A stretch of DNA of 64,000 nucleotides from an uncultured Eggerthellaceae bacterium (GTDB taxonomy: Bacteria > Actinomycetota > Coriobacteriia > Coriobacteriales > Eggerthellaceae). Under the pieces are notes generated by a model. The model was not told the origin of the DNA. It saw only the letters and a program-made list of their open reading frames with translations, and did not search any database. Both the position numbers and the translations under genes were made by a program. The stretch is taken from positions 62,001 through 126,000 of the forward strand of contig CAKTUD010000001.1 of the NCBI GenBank assembly GCA_934617425.1, given 5' to 3'. Each line of letters starts with the position of its first letter. The stretch's first letter is position 1. Positions 60,441-64,000 of this stretch are shown piece by piece.

Positions 60441-61868
60441 TTACTCCAAGCCTTCTACGCAGTGAGCCATCTCGTCGTTGAACGCATGAGCACCCTCGAC
60501 GGTGACAGCCGTGGTCTCGTACTCAGACTGCTCAGAACCCTCGAGATGGAACTTCGTGATGTCCATGCGCGGAATCTCGACCTCTTCGGGCTTCTCGAGC
60601 TGCGGTACCCACTCGTAAGGAATGCGGTATGCGCGATACAGCAAGCTCATGCCAACATCGGGGAAGACGTACTCCCAAACCAGCTTCTGCTCCTTGGTGT
60701 ACTCGCGCAGGATAGCCGAGCAGCCCTCGGTGATAAGGGTGTTGCCGTTGGGCAGGCGCTGCGCGCTGGAGGTCAGCGGGCTGTAGAAGTAGTTGCCGTT
60801 GAAGTTGAAGCCGCCGCCGGAACCGGAAGGCTCGCCGGTGCACTCCCAAACGATTTCCATGGTAGTCGGGTCGAACTCCACGACGCGGGAGGAGTCGCGG
60901 CGGGTCACCTTGAGGCCGGTCTTGGAGAACTGGTTGGGGGCGCCGTAGCCGGCCCAGCCGCCGTTGTCGTACACCATGATATTGCCCTCGCCCGGCAGGC
61001 CCTTGGGGATCATGTGGGTGTGGTGCGGGCCGACGATGGTGCCGAAGATGCGCAGTGCGGGATCCTTGGTGTAGTCGGGGCCGACCTTCCACACAATGTC
61101 GCCGCTCTCGTGGTCGATGATCCACATGATGTTGCACTCGCGCGAGTCCATGATGATGTTGTCGGGCTTGAAGCGCTCGTCGCCTGCGTCATACCACTTG
61201 TTGGGACCCAGATAGGAAGCGCAGTTGGAGTGGAAGATGTCGCCCTGGCCCTCGGTGCCCGTATGCTGGGTATTAGGGTTGCGATACATCGCGTTCTTAA
61301 TGGTCTCATCAAGCTCGAACTGGTTGAAGTGGTCGAGCAAACTCCACTCCCAAAGAATATTGCCTTCGCGGTCGATCTCGATCAGACGCTCGTCAAGCAG
61401 AAGCTGCGGCGAGATCTTGGGCTTGCGCACATCGTTGTGCGTGAGGATGAGCATCTTGTCGAAGTTCGGATCGGGATCCATACCTGGCACGTAGTAGCCG
61501 ACAGGATTGCCAGAAACCTGATAGTCATGATGCTGACGCGCCATCCAGCGCTCGCCATCGGGATCGTTCACCAGCTGGTTGTGGTTGAAGGTCCACTCGA
61601 TGTTGCCGTCCATGTCGACCATGGTCAGGTCCTCTTGGTCCTGATAGCCGTTAGCGGCAGGACGGGTAGCACGAGAAGCGATCATGTGGCCGCCCGGCAG
61701 GAACTTAGGTGGAAAACCGTACATGTCCTTCCAGTGGCGAACGACTTTGCCATTCATGTTGATCAGGTTGATGCCAAGACCGGGCGCCGAGAACAACGTA
61801 TAACCATTCCAGCACTCATCCGGATAGTACACAGTGGTACCAGTGGGGAAGATATTAGGACGTCCCAT
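60441..61868 (-). CDS. Arylsulfotransferase (ASST)-like protein, paralog 3
   Basis: This intact 475-residue ASST-like protein starts MGRPNIFPTGTTVYYPDECWN without a signal peptide. Family blocks RQHHDYQ, GPHHTHMIPKGLPGEG and SPLTSSAQRLPNGNTL are present. Where paralogs 1 and 2 have CEGC it has TEGC, losing the first Cys of the pair. A 207-bp stretch is identical at the nucleotide level to paralog 2. GAAAGAGGT lies upstream of the ATG. Its promoter is near the thioredoxin gene, 120 bp upstream on the same strand. Role as for paralog 1. Confidence 0.84.
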   Translation of the reverse strand: MGRPNIFPTGTTVYYPDECWNGYTLFSAPGLGINLINMNGKVVRHWKDMYGFPPKFLPGGHMIASRATRPAANGYQDQEDLTMVDMDGNIEWTFNHNQLVNDPDGERWMARQHHDYQVSGNPVGYYVPGMDPDPNFDKMLILTHNDVRKPKISPQLLLDERLIEIDREGNILWEWSLLDHFNQFELDETIKNAMYRNPNTQHTGTEGQGDIFHSNCASYLGPNKWYDAGDERFKPDNIIMDSRECNIMWIIDHESGDIVWKVGPDYTKDPALRIFGTIVGPHHTHMIPKGLPGEGNIMVYDNGGWAGYGAPNQFSKTGLKVTRRDSSRVVEFDPTTMEIVWECTGEPSGSGGGFNFNGNYFYSPLTSSAQRLPNGNTLITEGCSAILREYTKEQKLVWEYVFPDVGMSLLYRAYRIPYEWVPQLEKPEEVEIPRMDITKFHLEGSEQSEYETTAVTVEGAHAFNDEMAHCVEGLE

Positions 61869-61988
61869 TCTTTACCTCTTTCTCCTGACTTGCTTTCCTG
61901 CTTTACCATCTATGGAAAGCCGCACGACGCTCGAGATGACGTGCGGCCATGTCCATCAAATCTTATCGAAAGAAAAGACCAGGCGATC

Positions 61989-62300
61989 TTACATGAACTC
62001 TTCGATTTTATCGGCGAAATCGTCCTCGGGAGCGTCGCCGGAAATGACAGCCTTCACATCGCCGTTGGCGAAGAACATGGTTTGCGGAACACCCTTCAGG
62101 TGGTACTTCGGAAGAATGCCGGGCTGCTGCTCAACATCGATCTCATAGAACTTGTACTTGGGATAATCGGCCTCGAGTGCTTCGATTTTCGGATGAACTT
62201 CCTGGCACACATGGCAAGTCTTGCGGGAAACGAGGACGAGGCACTTCTGGCCGCCGTCTTCTACGAGCTCCTCGAATGCTTCGGGACTAAGCTTTTTCAT
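61989..62300 (-). CDS. Thioredoxin-like protein (CHVC active site)
   Basis: This 103-residue single-domain thioredoxin-fold protein has active site RKTCHVCQEV (Cys29, Cys32) in place of the usual WCGPC. It has the cis-proline region GVPQTMFFANGD and a terminal GDAPEDDFADKIEEFM. The CHVC sequence implies a redox potential different from standard thioredoxin. It lies upstream of ASST 3 on the same strand and divergent from trxB, its likely reductase. AAAGGGAG precedes the ATG. A role in keeping ASST cysteines in a given state is possible, by analogy with DsbL in the UPEC assT locus. Confidence 0.85.
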   Translation of the reverse strand: MKKLSPEAFEELVEDGGQKCLVLVSRKTCHVCQEVHPKIEALEADYPKYKFYEIDVEQQPGILPKYHLKGVPQTMFFANGDVKAVISGDAPEDDFADKIEEFM

Positions 62301-62643
62301 TCTTAAAAACTCCCTTTCTCCTTTGAGTTTTAAGCTTCTTTTGGAATGCTAACACTTTGCCGCAAATCATTAGCTCTCAATTTCAAATTGAGAGCTCTTC
62401 GACGATAGGAAATTTTTATCAGCGCCCTGACGTTGCGTAACGCCGATGCTTCATCGGGTTAATTTTGCGCATCATAGGCAAAACCTATGATGCCGAGCCA
62501 GATATCGGGTAAGTGAATGAACGCACTTCTAATGAATAGAGTAAATTGGGAACAGCGCGATAGAGGATGCTATTCGCTCGCAGCACGTCTGCAAGCTTGC
62601 CTCAAATAAAAGTACGCGTCCACTACTACTAATAGGGGGAGCA
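62301..62643. promoter_or_regulatory. Divergent thioredoxin/trxB region with two palindromes
   Basis: This 343-bp gap holds two strong inverted repeats. At 62372-62396, AGCTCTCAATTT and AAATTGAGAGCT surround one C. At 62469-62493, GCATCATAGG and CCTATGATGC surround CAAAA and contain ATAG-N7-CTAT (62474-62488), an OxyR/LysR-type spacing also found before ASST 1. No gene is supported. Confidence 0.6.
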
Positions 62644-63588
62644 ATGGAGAAGACTGACGAATACTATGACCTGGTCATCATCGGCAGCGGCCCTGCAGGT
62701 CTCACAGCTGGCCTTTACGGCGGCCGCGCACTGCTGAAAACCGTCATCCTTGAAAAAGGCGCCATCGGCGGTCGCGTGACCACCACCACCGAAATCGTCA
62801 ACTACCCTTCCGCAGGCCACACCACTGGCCCCGATCTCATCGAGAAAATGCGCACCGACACCGAGAATTTCGGCGTCGAGATTCGTCAGCAGGCCGTGAA
62901 AAGCGTCGATTTCTCCGGCGAAGATAAGATCATCGAAACCCGCAAAATCACCTATCATGCCAAGGCGGTCGTCATCGCCTCTGGCACGCATGCGCGCGTC
63001 ATCGGCACCCCGGGCGAGGTCGAATTCACCGGTCGCGGCGTAAGCTACTGCGCCACTTGCGATGCCGAGTTCTACAAGGATCAGACCGTTGCCGTCATCG
63101 GCTGCGGCGACCAAGCCGTAGAGGAATCCGAGTTCATCGCCAAGTTCGCAAAGAACGTCGAGATTATCTCCCGCCACACCGACGGTCGCATGAGCTGCAA
63201 CGCCACTGCTGCCGAGCAGGCGTTCAAGAACCCCAAAATCCACGTGAACTTCGGCGTGACCATCACCGAGGTCTACGGCGAGGATATGGTCGAGGGCATC
63301 AAGCTCAAGAACGTGACCACGGGCGAAGAGTCCACCCTTCCCTGCGAAGGCGTCTTCTTCTTCACTGGCATGGACCCCAACACCGACTTCTTGGGCGATC
63401 AGCCGTTCCTCGACGAAAAGGGCTGGATCGTCACCACGGGCGACAACATGGCGACCGACGTCCCCGGCGTTTTCGCTGCAGGCGATGTCCGCAAGAAGTT
63501 CTTGCGTCAGGTTTCCACCGCCGTCGGCGATGGCGCTTCTGCCGCCACCGCTGCCGAAAAGTACATCAGCTCCCTCGAGCAGAAATAA
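62644..63588 (+). CDS. trxB: Thioredoxin reductase
   Basis: This 314-residue low-molecular-weight thioredoxin reductase has FAD motif GSGPAGLTAGLYGGRA, redox pair CATC in GVSYCATCDAEF, NADPH motif GCGDQAVEES and the C-terminal GVFAAGDVRKKFLRQ. It passes electrons from NADPH to thioredoxin, here probably the divergent CHVC protein. TAGGGGGAGCA precedes the ATG. It is separate from the longer AhpF-like fusion at 3.6 kb. Confidence 0.95.
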   Translation: MEKTDEYYDLVIIGSGPAGLTAGLYGGRALLKTVILEKGAIGGRVTTTTEIVNYPSAGHTTGPDLIEKMRTDTENFGVEIRQQAVKSVDFSGEDKIIETRKITYHAKAVVIASGTHARVIGTPGEVEFTGRGVSYCATCDAEFYKDQTVAVIGCGDQAVEESEFIAKFAKNVEIISRHTDGRMSCNATAAEQAFKNPKIHVNFGVTITEVYGEDMVEGIKLKNVTTGEESTLPCEGVFFFTGMDPNTDFLGDQPFLDEKGWIVTTGDNMATDVPGVFAAGDVRKKFLRQVSTAVGDGASAATAAEKYISSLEQK

Positions 63589-63610
63589 CTTCTCGCAACA
63601 ATGCTTTCAA

Positions 63611-63641
63611 ACGGCCGCCTTCGGGCGGTCGTTTTCTTTTT
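63611..63641 (+). terminator. trxB terminator (UUCG loop)
   Basis: A 9-bp stem with one GU pair, ACGGCCGCC/GGCGGTCGT, is closed by a TTCG tetraloop and followed by TTTCTTTTT. Confidence 0.9.
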
Positions 63642-63655
63642 GCGGAATGATCGCA

Positions 63656-63686
63656 AAAAGAAGGGGCCGCTTGCAAGCGGCCCCTT
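63656..63686 (-). terminator. leuB terminator
   Basis: AAGGGGCCGCTT and AAGCGGCCCCTT (63661-63672, 63675-63686) pair. On the minus strand CTTTTTGCG follows. Confidence 0.88.
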
Positions 63687-63710
63687 CCAGCAGGTTCGTT
63701 GTTATCAAAC

Positions 63711-64000
63711 TTACAGATGCTCGACGATAAGGTCGCCCATCCCCACTGTGCCAACCACATGATCGACCGGAGTCTGGTCGTCCTTGATATCGCCGGTGCG
63801 CCAGCCCTCGTCGAGGACCTCGCTCACCGCACGAGCGATATCGTCGGCAGCTTCGTTCATGTCGAAGCTGTAGCGAAGCATCATCTCAACAGAGAGAATC
63901 TGAGCCAACGGATTGGCAATACCCTGCCCGGCGATATCGGGAGCGCTGCCATGACTCGGCTCATAAAGCGCAGTGCCGTCACCCAAGCTCGCGCTTGCCA
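63711..64000 (-). CDS. leuB: 3-isopropylmalate dehydrogenase, C-terminal part
   Basis: The leftward frame enters from the right edge reading [21 protein letters not shown], then [23 protein letters not shown]. This is the NAD-binding and dimer region of LeuB (compare [23 protein letters not shown]). About 96 C-terminal codons are present. It oxidises and decarboxylates 3-isopropylmalate in leucine synthesis. Isocitrate or tartrate dehydrogenases of the same superfamily are less likely from the [10 protein letters not shown] segment. Confidence 0.9.
   Translation of the reverse strand, partial: ASASLGDGTALYEPSHGSAPDIAGQGIANPLAQILSVEMMLRYSFDMNEAADDIARAVSEVLDEGWRTGDIKDDQTPVDHVVGTVGMGDLIVEHL

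Noticed and set aside
60438..62306. A 622-codon open frame on the plus strand, antisense to ASST 3 and the thioredoxin gene
   Set aside because: It mirrors the GC-rich third positions of genuine leftward genes, has no ribosome site or recognisable domain, and crosses two real genes and their spacer.

Overview
The window looks like a chromosome segment of a Gram-positive, anaerobic, gut-type actinobacterium, most likely a member of the Coriobacteriia (Eggerthellaceae). This is an inference from gene content: several signal-less arylsulfotransferase-like paralogs, a LuxR regulator fused to a 12-TM membrane domain, a PerR/CsoR/Rrf2 regulator set, a UDG-linked radical-SAM DNA repair pair, and moderately high GC with frequent GTG/TTG starts. 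No rRNA, tRNA, CRISPR array or complete insertion sequence was recognised.

Layout. 1-5.4 kb: an MFS transporter running off the left edge, arylsulfotransferase-like gene 1, and a PerR-type repressor divergent from an AhpF-like fused flavoprotein. 5.4-10.3 kb: a leftward cell-envelope cluster (flippase-like protein, glycosyltransferase 2, two CmpB-type membrane proteins). 10.5-16 kb: a Bcr/CflA-type exporter, a membrane-bound LuxR regulator divergent from a YeiH transporter, and a small hypothetical gene. 16.2-22 kb: a FeoB-associated protein, a radical-SAM/DUF4130 DNA repair pair behind two LexA-like boxes, and feoAB. 22.4-31.2 kb: an NSS transporter, xpt with a xanthine permease, pckA with a small membrane ORF, an exonuclease/endonuclease/phosphatase protein, a nitroreductase and an Fe-S aldo/keto reductase. 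31.2-35.4 kb: a complete but decayed Bce-type module (response regulator, histidine kinase, ABC ATPase, permease), every gene broken. 35.4-38.9 kb: an ECF riboflavin importer (ecfT, fused double ecfA, ribU) under an FMN riboswitch. 39-46 kb: a second NSS transporter, a CoA-disulfide-reductase-like protein, an 11-residue-repeat protein and a csoR-copA operon. 46.2-56.8 kb: a catalytically dead IS1634-like protein, panD-panC, a BASS transporter with a nitrilase-family hydrolase, an acyl-ACP thioesterase, ferrochelatase, an Rrf2 regulator, DAHP synthase, a NUDIX hydrolase and a compact class III FBPase. 56.9-64 kb: a dicarboxylate-type transporter, arylsulfotransferase-like genes 2 (with an in-frame amber codon) and 3, a thioredoxin divergent from trxB, and the 3' end of leuB.

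How the genes work together. Redox handling recurs: PerR with the AhpF-like protein, thioredoxin with its reductase, a CoA-disulfide-type reductase, and arylsulfotransferases placed beside the thioredoxin pair. Metal homeostasis appears as feoAB with an unlinked accessory gene that shares a candidate iron box, and as a CsoR-controlled copper ATPase that seems able to produce its own CopZ chaperone from an internal start. Gluconeogenesis is represented by pckA and the class III FBPase, and vitamin supply by panCD and the riboflavin importer. The most informative irregularities are the dead Bce module, its 23-bp fold-back inversion, the amber-interrupted arylsulfotransferase and the gene conversion with its neighbour.
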